A stretch of DNA of 64,000 bases from Novosphingobium sp. FKTRR1 (GCF_020404405.1 NZ_JAIZDA010000018.1:12501-76500), one strand, 5' to 3'; positions 24,825 through 34,903 are shown, counted from the first letter of the stretch. Notes: a model not told the origin generated them from the sequence alone. Made by a program: numbers and translations.

Positions 24825-26290
24825 CAGCCGTCCTCCTGCCGCAGGATCCGCGCCGCTTCTTCGGCGCTCGTCAGCCCCTCGCGCACCAGCCGCCGTGCCG
24901 CCTTTGCCAGACGCGGAGCCTCGGCAAAACCGATCGCCGCGATGGCCGTCTCGGCCGCTCCATCGTGGATCAATCGGCGCAGCGCATCGTCAACCCGCAA
25001 CGCCTCGAACACACCGACACGGCCGCTGTAGCCGGTATTGCGGCAATGCGCACAACCGGCGGCCGTCCAGACGGGTCGACCGGTCTTCATGCCCAGCACG
25101 CCTGCCAATCCCGGCTCCAGCGGCGCTTGCGCCCGGCAATGGGTGCACAGCCGCCGTACCAGTCGTTGCGCCACCACCGCGCGCAATGTGGACGCCAGCA
25201 GGAACGGCTCCACCCCCATGTCGCGCAACCGGGTGATCGCGCCGACCGCGTCATTGGTGTGGACGGTCGAGAGCACCAGATGGCCGGTCAGCGCAGCCTG
25301 CACCGCAATTTCAGCGGTTTCACGGTCGCGGATTTCGCCAACCATGACCACATCGGGATCCTGTCGCAGGATCGCCCGCAGCCCTGCGGCAAACGTCAGA
25401 CCGATGCGCGGGTTCACCTGCGTCTGCCCGACCCCGTCGACCGCGTACTCGACGGGGTCTTCGACCGTCAGGATATTGCGTTTTCCATCGTTGAGCGCGC
25501 GAAGGGCGGCATAGAGCGTGGTCGTCTTGCCCGACCCGGTCGGCCCGGTGACCAGCACCACACCGTTGGGCTCGGCCAAGCCACGGCCAAGCACCGCTGC
25601 GGCGTGCTCCGACAACCCCAGCGCCGCAAAGTCGAGCCCGGCGTTGTCCTTGTCGAGCAGGCGCAAGACGACGCGTTCGCCCGCACGGCTTGGCAGGGTC
25701 GAGACGCGCACATCGACCAGCTTGCCGCCAAGGCTCAGCGCGATGCGACCGTCTTGCGGCACCCGGCGTTCGGCGATGTCGAGCCGGGCCATGACCTTGA
25801 TCCGGCTGACCAGCACCGGCGCGACATGGGGCGGCATGCGCAGCTTTTCCGACAGCACCCCATCGCTGCGCATCCGCACGACCAGCGCCTGTTCGTAGGG
25901 TTCGAGATGGATGTCCGAAACGCCCTGCCGTAGTCCCTCGGCGATCAACCCGTTGATCAGACGGATGGCGGGGGCATCGTCGGCCCCATCGAGCACGTCC
26001 TCGGCGCTCGGCAGGCCCAAACCATCCTCGCCATCGAGACCTTCGGCAAAGTCGCCGGCCATCGCCGCAGCCGCGCCATCGACGGCATAGGTTTCAGCCA
26101 GCAGCCGTTCGAAGGAAGCCGCAGGAACGTCCCGCACCGCCAGCGGAGCCCGGACCAGCCGCCGCAAGTCAAGCAGCACCAACGGATCGCCGCCTTCGCG
26201 CCTTGCCACGGCCACCACGCCATCCGCGCTGACACCTTCGACCAGCATCCCGGCATCGCGCGCCAGTGGATAGGGCAGGGCAACCATCAC
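24824..26290 (-). CDS. gspE: type II secretion ATPase E
   Basis: A 488-residue hexameric ATPase. Walker A is GPTGSGKTTTLYAAL near residue 251, the Asp box is NILTVEDPVEY, Walker B is ILRQDPDVVMVGEIRD, and the His box is TGHLVLSTVHTND. The tetracysteine zinc site (CTHC ... CAHC, about 30 residues apart) is intact. The N-terminal domain that docks GspL is present but short. It powers pseudopilus extension. One base separates it from gspD. Confidence 0.96.
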   Translation of the reverse strand: MMVALPYPLARDAGMLVEGVSADGVVAVARREGGDPLVLLDLRRLVRAPLAVRDVPAASFERLLAETYAVDGAAAAMAGDFAEGLDGEDGLGLPSAEDVLDGADDAPAIRLINGLIAEGLRQGVSDIHLEPYEQALVVRMRSDGVLSEKLRMPPHVAPVLVSRIKVMARLDIAERRVPQDGRIALSLGGKLVDVRVSTLPSRAGERVVLRLLDKDNAGLDFAALGLSEHAAAVLGRGLAEPNGVVLVTGPTGSGKTTTLYAALRALNDGKRNILTVEDPVEYAVDGVGQTQVNPRIGLTFAAGLRAILRQDPDVVMVGEIRDRETAEIAVQAALTGHLVLSTVHTNDAVGAITRLRDMGVEPFLLASTLRAVVAQRLVRRLCTHCRAQAPLEPGLAGVLGMKTGRPVWTAAGCAHCRNTGYSGRVGVFEALRVDDALRRLIHDGAAETAIAAIGFAEAPRLAKAARRLVREGLTSAEEAARILRQEDG

Positions 26291-26291
26291 G

Positions 26292-28529
26292 TCAGCCTTG
26301 GGGCCGTGCCGGAGCGATCACCGCATCGCCCGGCATCGCCGCAGCAGGGGGCGTGCCCGACGGCGGGGACGTGTCCGGTTGCAGGGGCGGGGCGACCGGC
26401 AAGGCAGCGCCCAGATAGTCGGCAATCAGGTCATCGATGCCCGGCTCGCGCGTCGGATCAAACCCGGTCTCTGCCTGCCGGACCGCACCATAGCGCCGTC
26501 CGGTCAGCGCCGCCCGGTCGGCACCATTGCGCAAGATCGTGGGGCGGATGAACACCATCAGGTTGGTCTTGACCCTGCTTTTCCCGCGCGATTTGAACAG
26601 TTCCCCCAGCACGGGCACGCTCGACAGCAAGGGCACTTTCTCGATGGTGCGACGCTCATTGTCGTCAAGCAGCCCACCCAGCACGACGATTTCCTGATCC
26701 CCCACGGTCACCGTCGTCCTGATCTCGCGCTTGTTGACGATCAGTTCGCTGTTGCTGCTCGACACCGGTCCGGCAATCGAACTGACCTGTTGACGCAGAT
26801 CCAGCCGCACTTGCGACCCGGCGTTGATCTGCGGCGTGACGTCCAGTTCGATCCCCACGTTCTGTCGCTGGATGGTGCGGAAGGTGTTGCCGAAATTGGC
26901 CTGACTGACCGCCTCGCCCGTAGCGACGGGGATTTCCTGACCGAACAGGATCGAGGCGGGAACGTTGTTGTTGGTGGTGATATGCGGGGTGGAAAGGATG
27001 TTCGAATTGGTGTCGGACCGGATCGCGTTGATCAGTGCCCCGAAGAACCGACCATGGCCAAGGTCCGTGGCATATCCGCCGAAGCCGCCGCTTGCCCCCA
27101 GCACGGCTTGCGCCGCCTGATTGCGCAAGTAATCGCCCGTCGGTGAATTGTAGGTGGTGGTCACCGTGCTGCCGTTGACCACGGTCGTCGATTGATCGAG
27201 CCGGTCGGCATAAAGCCCCCCGGCAACGCTCAGGATGTTCGGCGCCGCATTGCTGAAGTTGCTGACCGCAAAGGGAATATCCTTGCCCCCCAGCAGCATC
27301 TGCACACCCAGCTTTTGCGCCACCGTGTCCGACACTTCGACGATGATCGCCTCGACCAGCACTTGCGCCTGCGGCACGTCAAGCTGGCGGACGAGGTCGG
27401 CGAGCCGCTTCTGATCGTCGAGCGCGCCGCCGATGATGACCGCATTGGCACCGGGATAGCGGGTGACGGTAATCGCCGCGCGGCCGCCATCCTGCCTGAT
27501 CGGCCCGGAACCGAGGCCGCCGCTGGTCGCGCCGGTGGGGTTTGCAGTGCCTTGATTGCTGCCGACCGCGTTCGCGTTGTTCAAGGAGCCCTGCCCTTGC
27601 CCGGCCATTCCCGCAGCACTGCCACCAACCCCGCCCAGCGAGACCGGAGCCTGCGATCCCGACGTGACCTCGGCCCCGCCTTGCGCACCGGCAAGACGTT
27701 CCAGCACCGGCACCAACACGGCCGCATCGGCATAATCGAGCCAGACCACGCGGATCTGACCGCCGCGCGCGGCTTCGGCATCGATCCGTCGGGCAAGGTC
27801 GGTCAACCGGGCAACGGTCGACGCATCGCCGCGAACCAGCACGGTATTGGCGCTGTCGACCGCGACCACGCTGGCGTTGCTTCGCGCGCCATCGGGGCCG
27901 CTGGCCGACAATTGCGTCAGCGCGCCTGCCACTTCGCGCGCCCCGGCATGTTCCAGCACCAGTGCCGCGCTATCCGACTGATCGCGGTCGATACGGCTGA
28001 CAAGATCGCGAATCCGGCGCAGATTGTCGGCATAATCGACAATGACCAGCGAACCGGCGGCCTGATTGGCGGTGATCGAGCCTTCCTTGCTGACCAGCGG
28101 GCGCAGGGTTTCAACCGCTTGCGCTGCGCCGATCGTACGCAACCTCATGACTTCGGTGATCATCTGGTTGCGCGCCGCACCCTTGCTGCCGATCTGGCCA
28201 GGCTGGCTGGCGGCGCCATCGGCGGGCTGGATGCGAAAGGCGCCGTTGCCGGTGGGCACCGCGACCAGCCCGTTGGCGCGCAATGTCGACAGGAACACCT
28301 CGAAGTATTCCGAACGGTTGAGTGCCCGGTCGCTGACCACGCTGACTTTGCCCTGCACCCGCGCATCGACGATGAAAGTCCGGCCGGTGACTTCGGCCAC
28401 GTCGGCCACGAAGGCGCGGACATCGGCATCGCGGACGTTGAGCTTGTACTGCGCAAGCGCGACGCCGGGCAGCATCAGTGCCAGTGCCAGCGTCAGTGCC
28501 GCGATCAGGACTGCCAACCGGCGGATCAT
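26292..28529 (-). CDS. gspD: type II secretion outer-membrane secretin
   Basis: A 745-residue secretin with a signal peptide (VLIAALTLALALMLPGVALA). The N0-N3 domains follow in order: N0 LNVRDADVRAFVADVAEVTG, N1 GAAQAVETLRPLVSKEGS, N2 and N3. The gap between N3 halves is a Gly/Asn-rich loop. The C-terminal secretin core holds VPLLSSVPVLGELFKSR and NLMVFIRPTIL. It forms the gated outer-membrane pore. It overlaps gspC by four bases. The Pro-rich tail after about residue 715 is not conserved. Confidence 0.95.
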   Translation of the reverse strand: MIRRLAVLIAALTLALALMLPGVALAQYKLNVRDADVRAFVADVAEVTGRTFIVDARVQGKVSVVSDRALNRSEYFEVFLSTLRANGLVAVPTGNGAFRIQPADGAASQPGQIGSKGAARNQMITEVMRLRTIGAAQAVETLRPLVSKEGSITANQAAGSLVIVDYADNLRRIRDLVSRIDRDQSDSAALVLEHAGAREVAGALTQLSASGPDGARSNASVVAVDSANTVLVRGDASTVARLTDLARRIDAEAARGGQIRVVWLDYADAAVLVPVLERLAGAQGGAEVTSGSQAPVSLGGVGGSAAGMAGQGQGSLNNANAVGSNQGTANPTGATSGGLGSGPIRQDGGRAAITVTRYPGANAVIIGGALDDQKRLADLVRQLDVPQAQVLVEAIIVEVSDTVAQKLGVQMLLGGKDIPFAVSNFSNAAPNILSVAGGLYADRLDQSTTVVNGSTVTTTYNSPTGDYLRNQAAQAVLGASGGFGGYATDLGHGRFFGALINAIRSDTNSNILSTPHITTNNNVPASILFGQEIPVATGEAVSQANFGNTFRTIQRQNVGIELDVTPQINAGSQVRLDLRQQVSSIAGPVSSSNSELIVNKREIRTTVTVGDQEIVVLGGLLDDNERRTIEKVPLLSSVPVLGELFKSRGKSRVKTNLMVFIRPTILRNGADRAALTGRRYGAVRQAETGFDPTREPGIDDLIADYLGAALPVAPPLQPDTSPPSGTPPAAAMPGDAVIAPARPQG

Positions 28530-29122
28530 GGCGCCTGTGTGCCATCAGCTTGCGGGGAAACGGCCCCATCTGCCGACTGATCAAGGTACAGCAATTCACG
28601 CAAGCCGCTCCGCGCCAGTTCGACATGGTCGAACGCCACGGCGGCAAGCTGGACCCCCGGTGCCACTTCTTCCCCCGGACGATAGAGCTGTTGCACCCCG
28701 TCAGCCGCAGCGATGATCGCGCTGCCCTTGCCGTCGACCTTGCCGTCAACTGTGCCCTCGACTGTGCCGTCGACCGTCGTGCGGGTGGCGAACAACCTGA
28801 GCGCCAGCGCCGTGACCATGGCGGTGCCGGCTTGTTCCGGTTGAGCAAGACCGGGGCGAAACGGATCGGCCGTGGCGAACAGACGCGCCCGCTCACCCGG
28901 TGGCAGCAGCCGCACCTGAGCCAAAGGCGCGGGGTCGGGTTGCCGGATGGGCGCGGCCAGCACCCATAAAGTGGCTGCCCCAAGCAGCATCGCGATTCCG
29001 GCAAGAAGCCACCACAGCGAGGCCTGCACGATCAGTCGCGCAGCCGAGCCGACCGGATCGGCGCCGCTGGCCCGCCTGCCATTATCCCGCCATCGTCTGA
29101 AATACCCTGCTGCCCGCGCCAA
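28526..29122 (-). CDS. gspC: type II secretion system protein C
   Basis: A 198-residue bitopic protein. One membrane helix (LWWLLAGIAMLLGAATLWVLA) is followed by a linker and a periplasmic homology-region domain (AIIAAADGVQQLYRPGEEVAPGVQLAAVAFDHVEL), which docks the secretin. The usual C-terminal PDZ or coiled-coil is missing; the protein ends after LRELLYLDQ. The start is TTG 29122, supported by GGAGGG nine bases upstream; there is no ATG in a suitable place. A 12-bp tandem repeat at 28728-28775 encodes GTVEGTVDGKVDGK. Confidence 0.82.
   Translation of the reverse strand: MARAAGYFRRWRDNGRRASGADPVGSAARLIVQASLWWLLAGIAMLLGAATLWVLAAPIRQPDPAPLAQVRLLPPGERARLFATADPFRPGLAQPEQAGTAMVTALALRLFATRTTVDGTVEGTVDGKVDGKGSAIIAAADGVQQLYRPGEEVAPGVQLAAVAFDHVELARSGLRELLYLDQSADGAVSPQADGTQAP
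28728..28775. repeat. four 12-bp tandem repeats in gspC
   Basis: Units at 28728, 28740, 28752 and 28764, with consensus TTGCCGTCGACC on the plus strand, each four codons of the gene. They expand a Val-Asp-Gly-Lys/Thr turn in the periplasmic domain. Confidence 0.8.
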
Positions 29123-29201
29123 GCCCCGATGCCCTCCATCCGCGCCGAACCAACGGGTCCGCGCCGACCGGCATCGCTGCTATCACGCCAGCGACGCCGG
29201 T

Positions 29202-29675
29202 TCAGACCGGGGACGCACCCGAAATGGATGCGGCTGGCGGGCTATCTCCCGGTGGTGCCCCTGCAACATCGCAACCCAACAGGCGCGAATCGAGCAAGAC
29301 TTGCGCAGAATCGGCGTCCTTCGCACCGTTGACGCTCTGCCCCAGCCGCAATGCCTCGCGATCGAATTCGGCCAGCGTTGCATCCTGTCCGGACGGGCTT
29401 GCCGCCACCGCACGGGCCAGCCAGTCCTTGGCCCTCGCCCGGAACACGGCGGCATCGGCCAAATCGACCTGCGTCGGCGTGCCCCCTTCGAGGATGCCCG
29501 CCAAAACCGCATCGGTAGACGCGCACACCAATGCGCGGGCATAGGCGTTGCGATCGATGGAGGCCGTTCGGCTGCCGTGGCGCGCGTCGCCTGCTTGCGC
29601 CGCCACAGGGGCGAAACCCGGTCCGGTGACGATGGCTGCGATGGCAGCGATGGCAGCGACGGCAGGAAGCGGCAT
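29202..29675 (-). CDS. secreted protein of unknown function upstream of gspC
   Basis: A 157-residue protein that I do not recognise. From ATG 29675 (GAAAGGG six bases upstream) it has a signal peptide PLPAVAAIAAIAAIVTGPG ending near PVAAQA, then a mostly helical domain with two cysteines (ALVCAST and LLGCDVA) that could pair. The signal region is built from a 9-bp repeat (GATGGCAGC). ATG 29720 is an alternative start. It lies 79 bp before gspC on the same strand, so it may be the first gene of the secretion operon. Whether it is a component, a substrate or unrelated cannot be told. Confidence 0.55.
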   Translation of the reverse strand: MPLPAVAAIAAIAAIVTGPGFAPVAAQAGDARHGSRTASIDRNAYARALVCASTDAVLAGILEGGTPTQVDLADAAVFRARAKDWLARAVAASPSGQDATLAEFDREALRLGQSVNGAKDADSAQVLLDSRLLGCDVAGAPPGDSPPAASISGASPV

Positions 29676-29828
29676 TCCGGACCCTTTCGGCACCCGCCCG
29701 GCGGCGGTCGATGGAACCATGATCGCCAGCAAAGGGCGCTTGTCGAGCGGGTCGGACAGACCGTTTGCGCATCGTGCCGGGGCGGGACAGGCTTGCTGCC
29801 GAAGATGAATCGGGCGACAAGCGATCGG

Positions 29829-30332
29829 ATGGCGATGCGTCTTGTCTCGCGGGCTATTCCTGCCCCACTGCACCGCGCGCTGCTGCGGCTGGCGCAGCGT
29901 GTGCGCCTGCGCTGGTGGGGACTGCGGCGGCTGGAGCAATGCGGCACGAATGCACTGGTGTTCGACCCGGCAGGGCGCCTGCTGCTGGTGCGCCATTCCT
30001 ACCACCACCCCGACCGCTGGCTGCTGCCCGGCGGCGGCATGGCGCGCGCCGAGGCCCCTGCCATTGCCGCCGCGCGCGAAGTGCTTGAAGAAACCGCGTG
30101 CCGCGTGGCGGACCCGCTCTGGTTCGCCACCTTGCGCCGACCGATGCCCCATGGCTGGACCAACCGACTGGAACTGGTCTGGGGCACCACCGCCGATGCC
30201 CCCCGCGCCGACGGCCGCGAGCTGCTGGAAGCCGCCTTCTTCGCGCTCGATGCTCTGCCCGATGCGACGGCGGCGACCACCCATGACGTCATCGCCTTGT
30301 GGCAACAGCGGATGGCTTCAGAACGGCAGTGA
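29829..30332 (+). CDS. NUDIX hydrolase
   Basis: About 167 residues. The NUDIX box is present as G-GMARAE-APAIAAA-REVLEETA, which matches GX5EX7REUXEE with Ala in place of the last Gly. The N-terminal 30 residues are basic and amphipathic. Members hydrolyse nucleoside diphosphates linked to another group; the exact substrate is not predictable. ATG 29829 is used; ATG 29805 is possible and no ribosome site decides. The gene overlaps the convergent dinB by 15 bp. Confidence 0.8.
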   Translation: MAMRLVSRAIPAPLHRALLRLAQRVRLRWWGLRRLEQCGTNALVFDPAGRLLLVRHSYHHPDRWLLPGGGMARAEAPAIAAAREVLEETACRVADPLWFATLRRPMPHGWTNRLELVWGTTADAPRADGRELLEAAFFALDALPDATAATTHDVIALWQQRMASERQ

Positions 30333-31457
30333 CGACTGCGCGGGCGCGCGGGTCGGCTCGTCCTTGTCCTCTGCCTCGCCGGTCAGCGCCGACAAGGTCA
30401 GCCCCATCAGGCGCACCGGCTGCGGCAATGGCAGCAAGGCATCGAGCAACCCTCGCGCCATACCGGCAAACTCGTCGGCATCGCTGACCGGCCGGGCAAG
30501 CGAGCGCGCGCGGGTGATCGTGGTGAAATCAGCCGATTTCAGCTTGAGCGTAACGGTCCGGCCCGCAGCGCCGCTGCGTTCGATCCGCTCCCACACGATC
30601 GCGATGATCCGCTCCAGCGCCTCGCGCAGCGCCGTGCCCGACGATATGTCGGTGTCGAACGTCCGCTCGCCGCCCACCGACTTGCGAGGCCGGTCGGCAC
30701 GTACCCGCCGCAAGTCGATCCCCCGCGCGGCGCGGAACAGGTAATCGGCCTGCGCCCCGAAATGCGCGCGCAAAAAGGCGATGTCGTGCAAGCGCAAGTC
30801 GGCGCCGGTGCGGATGCCCAGCGCCGCCATCCGCTCTGCACCGCGCGGGCCGACCCCGTGGAACCGGCTGACCGGCAAACCCGCCACGAACGCAGCGCCT
30901 TCGCCGGGGCGGATCACGCACAGTCCATCGGGCTTGTTCTGGTCGCTGGCCAGCTTGGCCAGGAACTTGTTGTAGGAAACCCCGGCGCTGGCGGTCAAGT
31001 CGGTTTCGGCACGGATGCGCTGGCGGATACGCTCGGCAATGCGCGTGGCCGAGCCGATACCATGGCGATCGGCGGTAACATCGAGATAGGCCTCGTCGAG
31101 CGAAAGCGGTTCGACGTGGGGCGTGTAGTCGAGGAAGATCGCGCGGATCTGCTGGCTGACTTGCTTGTAGACCTCGAAACGGGGGCGGCGAAAGACCAGA
31201 TCGGGGCACAGCCGCAAGGCGCGGACCGAAGGCATCGCCGAGCGCACGCCGAACCGCCGCGCCTCATAGCTTGCCGCCGCGACCACGCCCCGTTCCGCCG
31301 ACCCGCCGACCGCTACCGGCAAACCGCGCAGCGAAGGCTCGTCGCGCTGTTCGACACTGGCAAAGAAGGCATCCATGTCGACATGGATGATCTTGCGCAG
31401 CGCCGGGCCGCCGCCATCGTCGTCGGCCTCCGCCATGCCGTGCACGTCCTCGTCCAT
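30318..31457 (-). CDS. dinB: DNA polymerase IV
   Basis: A 379-residue Y-family polymerase. IIHVDMDAFFASVE holds the first metal-binding aspartate. YSLDEAY-type acidic residues are in EPLSLDEAYLDVT. The thumb helix-hairpin-helix is VSRFHGVGPRGAERMAALG. The little finger contains RKSVGGERTFDTD. The last residues, QSSLPF, are a clamp-binding motif. It performs error-prone bypass of lesions. Confidence 0.95.
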   Translation of the reverse strand: MDEDVHGMAEADDDGGGPALRKIIHVDMDAFFASVEQRDEPSLRGLPVAVGGSAERGVVAAASYEARRFGVRSAMPSVRALRLCPDLVFRRPRFEVYKQVSQQIRAIFLDYTPHVEPLSLDEAYLDVTADRHGIGSATRIAERIRQRIRAETDLTASAGVSYNKFLAKLASDQNKPDGLCVIRPGEGAAFVAGLPVSRFHGVGPRGAERMAALGIRTGADLRLHDIAFLRAHFGAQADYLFRAARGIDLRRVRADRPRKSVGGERTFDTDISSGTALREALERIIAIVWERIERSGAAGRTVTLKLKSADFTTITRARSLARPVSDADEFAGMARGLLDALLPLPQPVRLMGLTLSALTGEAEDKDEPTRAPAQSSLPF

Positions 31458-31532
31458 CTGCCCGTCTTAGCCCAGCGCGCGGCAACAGACAAAGCACTGG
31501 GCAGGCATGGTGGTTCTGGCTAAGGGCCGGTC

Positions 31533-32795
31533 ATGCTTGCAACAACCGCAGCCAAGCGCCAGCCCGATCCGGGCCGGGCCGAATTCATCGCGCTGATGGC
31601 CATGCTGATGGCGCTGCAGGCTCTGGCAATCGATTCGATGCTGCCCGCATTGGGCCAGATCGCGCAGGATCTGCATGTGGCCGATCCCAATCGGCGCCAG
31701 CTTGTCGTGGGCATCTTTCTGGTCGCAGCAGGCTTCGGGGCGCTGGTGCCAGGGGCCCTTGCCGACCGCTATGGCCGCAAACCGGTGCTGCTGGGCAGCT
31801 TTGCCGTATTCATCGCCCTGTCGCTCGGCTGCGCGCTGACCCCCAGCTTCGACATGCTGCTGGGCTTGCGCGCGGCGCAGGCGGTGGGCAGCGCCGGGCT
31901 GTCGGTGTTGCCCGGCGCCATCATCCGCGACCGCCATGGCGGCGACAGCATGGCCCGTCAGCTTTCGACGATCTCGATGGTGTTCATGCTGGTGCCGATG
32001 ATCGCGCCGACGCTGGGGCAAAGCGTGCTGCTGGTGGCGGGCTGGCGCTGGATTTTCGTGATGCTGGCCGTGCTCTCGACCTTGGTCGCGGTCTGGGTCT
32101 ATGTGCGCCTGCCCGAAACGCTGCATCCCGAATACCGCCAGCCGATCAGGCCGGGGGTGATTTTCGGCAACATGGCGATGGCGGCAGTGAACCGCGAATC
32201 GGTCGGCTACGTGCTGGGCGGAGCGCTGACGTTCGGCGCGCTGCTGGGTTACGTGAACTCGTCGCAGCAACTGGTGAGCGAGCATTTCGGGGCAGGACAC
32301 TGGTTCCCGTTGCTGTTCGGCGCCACCGCGCTGGCGATGGCCTGTGCCAGCTTCGGCAATTCGCGGATCGTCGAGCGGTTCGGCGCACGACGGGTCAGCC
32401 ATGCCGCCCTGTTCACCTATATCGTGCTCAGCACGCTGCAAGTCGTGCTGGCGATGCGCGCGGGCGAAACGCTGTGGCAATTCATGCCGGTGATGGCGCT
32501 CAACATGTGCATGGTCGGCTTCATCGGCGCCAACTTCGGCTCGATCGCGCTGCAGCCCTTTGCCGAGATCGCCGGGGCGGCCAGTTCGGTGCAGGCGTTT
32601 CTGCGGATGCTGATCGGGGCGACGCTTGGGATCATGATCGGCCAAGGGTTCGATGGCACCGCCCTGCCGCTGGCGCACGCTTATCTGGCCTGCGGCCTGA
32701 CCGCGCTGGTGCTGGTGCTGTTCAGCGAGCGCGGGCGGTTGTTCGCGCCACCCCAACCGGGCGAGCCGCTGAGCGCGCTGGCCGAGGGGCACTGA
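31533..32795 (+). CDS. MFS drug-resistance transporter, Bcr/CflA type
   Basis: A 420-residue, 12-helix protein. The first helix reads ALMAMLMALQALAIDSMLPA, with the embedded Asp typical of the drug:H+ antiporter-1 group. Motif A is GALADRYGRKPVL, motif C is FMLVPMIAPTLGQ. Such pumps expel bicyclomycin, chloramphenicol and other compounds. Start ATG 31533 is preceded by AAGGG. Confidence 0.9.
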   Translation: MLATTAAKRQPDPGRAEFIALMAMLMALQALAIDSMLPALGQIAQDLHVADPNRRQLVVGIFLVAAGFGALVPGALADRYGRKPVLLGSFAVFIALSLGCALTPSFDMLLGLRAAQAVGSAGLSVLPGAIIRDRHGGDSMARQLSTISMVFMLVPMIAPTLGQSVLLVAGWRWIFVMLAVLSTLVAVWVYVRLPETLHPEYRQPIRPGVIFGNMAMAAVNRESVGYVLGGALTFGALLGYVNSSQQLVSEHFGAGHWFPLLFGATALAMACASFGNSRIVERFGARRVSHAALFTYIVLSTLQVVLAMRAGETLWQFMPVMALNMCMVGFIGANFGSIALQPFAEIAGAASSVQAFLRMLIGATLGIMIGQGFDGTALPLAHAYLACGLTALVLVLFSERGRLFAPPQPGEPLSALAEGH

Positions 32796-32858
32796 CTTCG
32801 GGGGCGTCAAGGCAGGGAGGGCGTTACGGCAGGGAGCAGGGAGTCAGGGCGCAGGGAG

Positions 32859-34835
32859 TCAGGCCACCGCCCGCAACACTTTCGGCAGGATGACCGCAGC
32901 GGGTTCGGGACGGCCGAACAGAAAACCCTGCATGGTGGAGACGCCCAGTGACCGGGCGACATCGCGTTGCGCGGTCGTCTCGATCCCGGCAACCGTGCAG
33001 TCGATCCCCAGTTGCCAGGCCAGCGTGACAATCATCGCCGCCATCGCCCGCGCACCGGCTTCGTCGACCAGTGCCGCCGACAGCTTGCGGTCGATGGTGA
33101 ACTGGTCGATCGCCAAAGCGCGCAACGCGGCAAGGTTCGACCAGCCCGCACCGAACTCATCGAGCGCGATGCGGAAGCCCGCCTGGGCAAAGGCGCGCAA
33201 CTGTTCGGCTGCCCGTCGCTGGTCGATCTGCAGCGCGCGCTCGGTCACTTCAAGCGTCACCATCGCAGGAACGGTGCCCGCGCGCGCCACGATGGCGGTC
33301 AACGCCTCAACCGCGCCTTGGCGGATCACGTCGCGCGGGGCCAGCTTGATCGCGATGCCGATGCCGGTCTGCGCCGGATTGCACTCTTCCAGCGCCCGTG
33401 TGAGGATCATCCGGGTCAGTTCGCCGGTCCGCCCGGTGGCATCGGCGATGGCCATGAAGCGCGACGGCGTGAACCAGTTCTGCCCATCGGGCGACCAGCG
33501 CGCATACGTGCCGAGCCGGATGATCTTGCCATCGCGATCATCGACGATCGGTTGATACAACAGCCCGATGCTGTCCTCGAGCACACAGTCGTTGAACTGC
33601 CGCGTGACCGCCAGACGTTCCTGCAACGCGGCCTCGTCCTCGGGACCGAACAGCACGACCGCGCCGTCGCGCTGCTCTTTGGCCTTGTACAGCGCCCGGT
33701 CCGCCCGCTCGAGGCAGGTCCGCACATCCTCACCGCTGGCGCGGTGCAGTCCGATCGAGGCGCAAAGCCGCAACGTTGAAGGCCCCGACGTGATCGGCTC
33801 GCTGATCGCGGCGATCAGGTCGCGACACGCGGCCTGAACCCCCTGCGCACCCAACAGCCCGTCGAGCAGGATCGCGAACTCATCACCGCCCAAACGGCCA
33901 TGTGCCAGCACCCCGGGCCCTGTTGCGATCCGGTTGCTGACCGTGCGCAACACATCATCGCCCGCGGCATGGCCGTACGTGTCATTGATCAGCTTGAAGC
34001 CGTCGAGGTCGAGCAAGGCAAGCCATGGTGCCGTTTCGGCGTGGTCATCCAGATGCCGATCGAGCCGGGAAAGGATCGAGCGCCGGTTGAGCGCTCCGGT
34101 CAGGGCGTCGATGGTGGCGTGTCGGTAATGCTTCTGCGCCAGCCGTGCCGCCTGCCGCTCGCGCCGGGCCAGTTGCAGCCGCGATTTCTCTGCCCGCGCG
34201 AACGAGTCGTGCTGGCCATAGGTGACGACGACAAGAATCGCCGAGACCACCATCTGGATCAGCGCAATCCACACCGCGTTCGGATCGCCCTCGACAAAGA
34301 AGAACAGCGGGCCGGGCACCATGCACGTCGCCGCGATCCACAGCGCCGTGCGCGGTGCATGGATCAGCCCGAGAATGCCGCTGATCATGGTGACCGTCAG
34401 TGTCAGCAGCAGAACCGTATGCTGTTCGGCCGTGCCATAGGGATAAAGCGCAAGGCACCATATCTCGAACGCCAGCGAGAGGGCCCCGCCCAACGCGGGA
34501 ACGCGGGCGACGTCGCGGCGCACGGTCTCTGCCGGGCGCCGGGCAATCTGGCTGGGGCGCCAGTACAAAGCGCGGTTCAAAGCTACCACGATGCCAAGCG
34601 GATGGACCACGAGCAGCCACCACGGTGCGACATGGCGAAAGTTCAGCGCCAGCAGGGTGGCATTGAACATGACGACGCAATAAAGCAGCGGAAGGCGCTG
34701 CGACAAGCCTGCGGCATAGGCCTCGGTCAACCCGGATCGGTCGGAGGCATGCCAGTCGGACCGCGTGTCACCACCGTTGTCGGCCTCGAGTCCGGCCGCA
34801 TTCGCAGGGTTGGGCGTCGATCCCGGGGCCATCAT
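32859..34835 (-). CDS. membrane GGDEF protein with degenerate EAL domain
   Basis: A 658-residue protein. Four to six membrane helices (residues 40-210) precede a GGDEF domain with an intact active site ([11 protein letters not shown]) and no RxxD inhibitory site at the usual place. The C-terminal EAL domain is worn: the EALxRW motif reads GTYARW, the Asn-bearing strand reads [14 protein letters not shown] reads DEFGAG, and the AEGVE motif reads VAGIE. So it very likely makes cyclic-di-GMP but does not cleave it; the EAL part may only bind. It could respond to a signal through its membrane domain. Confidence 0.88.
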   Translation of the reverse strand: MMAPGSTPNPANAAGLEADNGGDTRSDWHASDRSGLTEAYAAGLSQRLPLLYCVVMFNATLLALNFRHVAPWWLLVVHPLGIVVALNRALYWRPSQIARRPAETVRRDVARVPALGGALSLAFEIWCLALYPYGTAEQHTVLLLTLTVTMISGILGLIHAPRTALWIAATCMVPGPLFFFVEGDPNAVWIALIQMVVSAILVVVTYGQHDSFARAEKSRLQLARRERQAARLAQKHYRHATIDALTGALNRRSILSRLDRHLDDHAETAPWLALLDLDGFKLINDTYGHAAGDDVLRTVSNRIATGPGVLAHGRLGGDEFAILLDGLLGAQGVQAACRDLIAAISEPITSGPSTLRLCASIGLHRASGEDVRTCLERADRALYKAKEQRDGAVVLFGPEDEAALQERLAVTRQFNDCVLEDSIGLLYQPIVDDRDGKIIRLGTYARWSPDGQNWFTPSRFMAIADATGRTGELTRMILTRALEECNPAQTGIGIAIKLAPRDVIRQGAVEALTAIVARAGTVPAMVTLEVTERALQIDQRRAAEQLRAFAQAGFRIALDEFGAGWSNLAALRALAIDQFTIDRKLSAALVDEAGARAMAAMIVTLAWQLGIDCTVAGIETTAQRDVARSLGVSTMQGFLFGRPEPAAVILPKVLRAVA

Positions 34836-34903
34836 CAGAGTTTACGTTCCGGCAGGTTAACGAGCTGTTTACAGATGCTCGAAAGGGGCTGGAACCACCG
34901 AGA

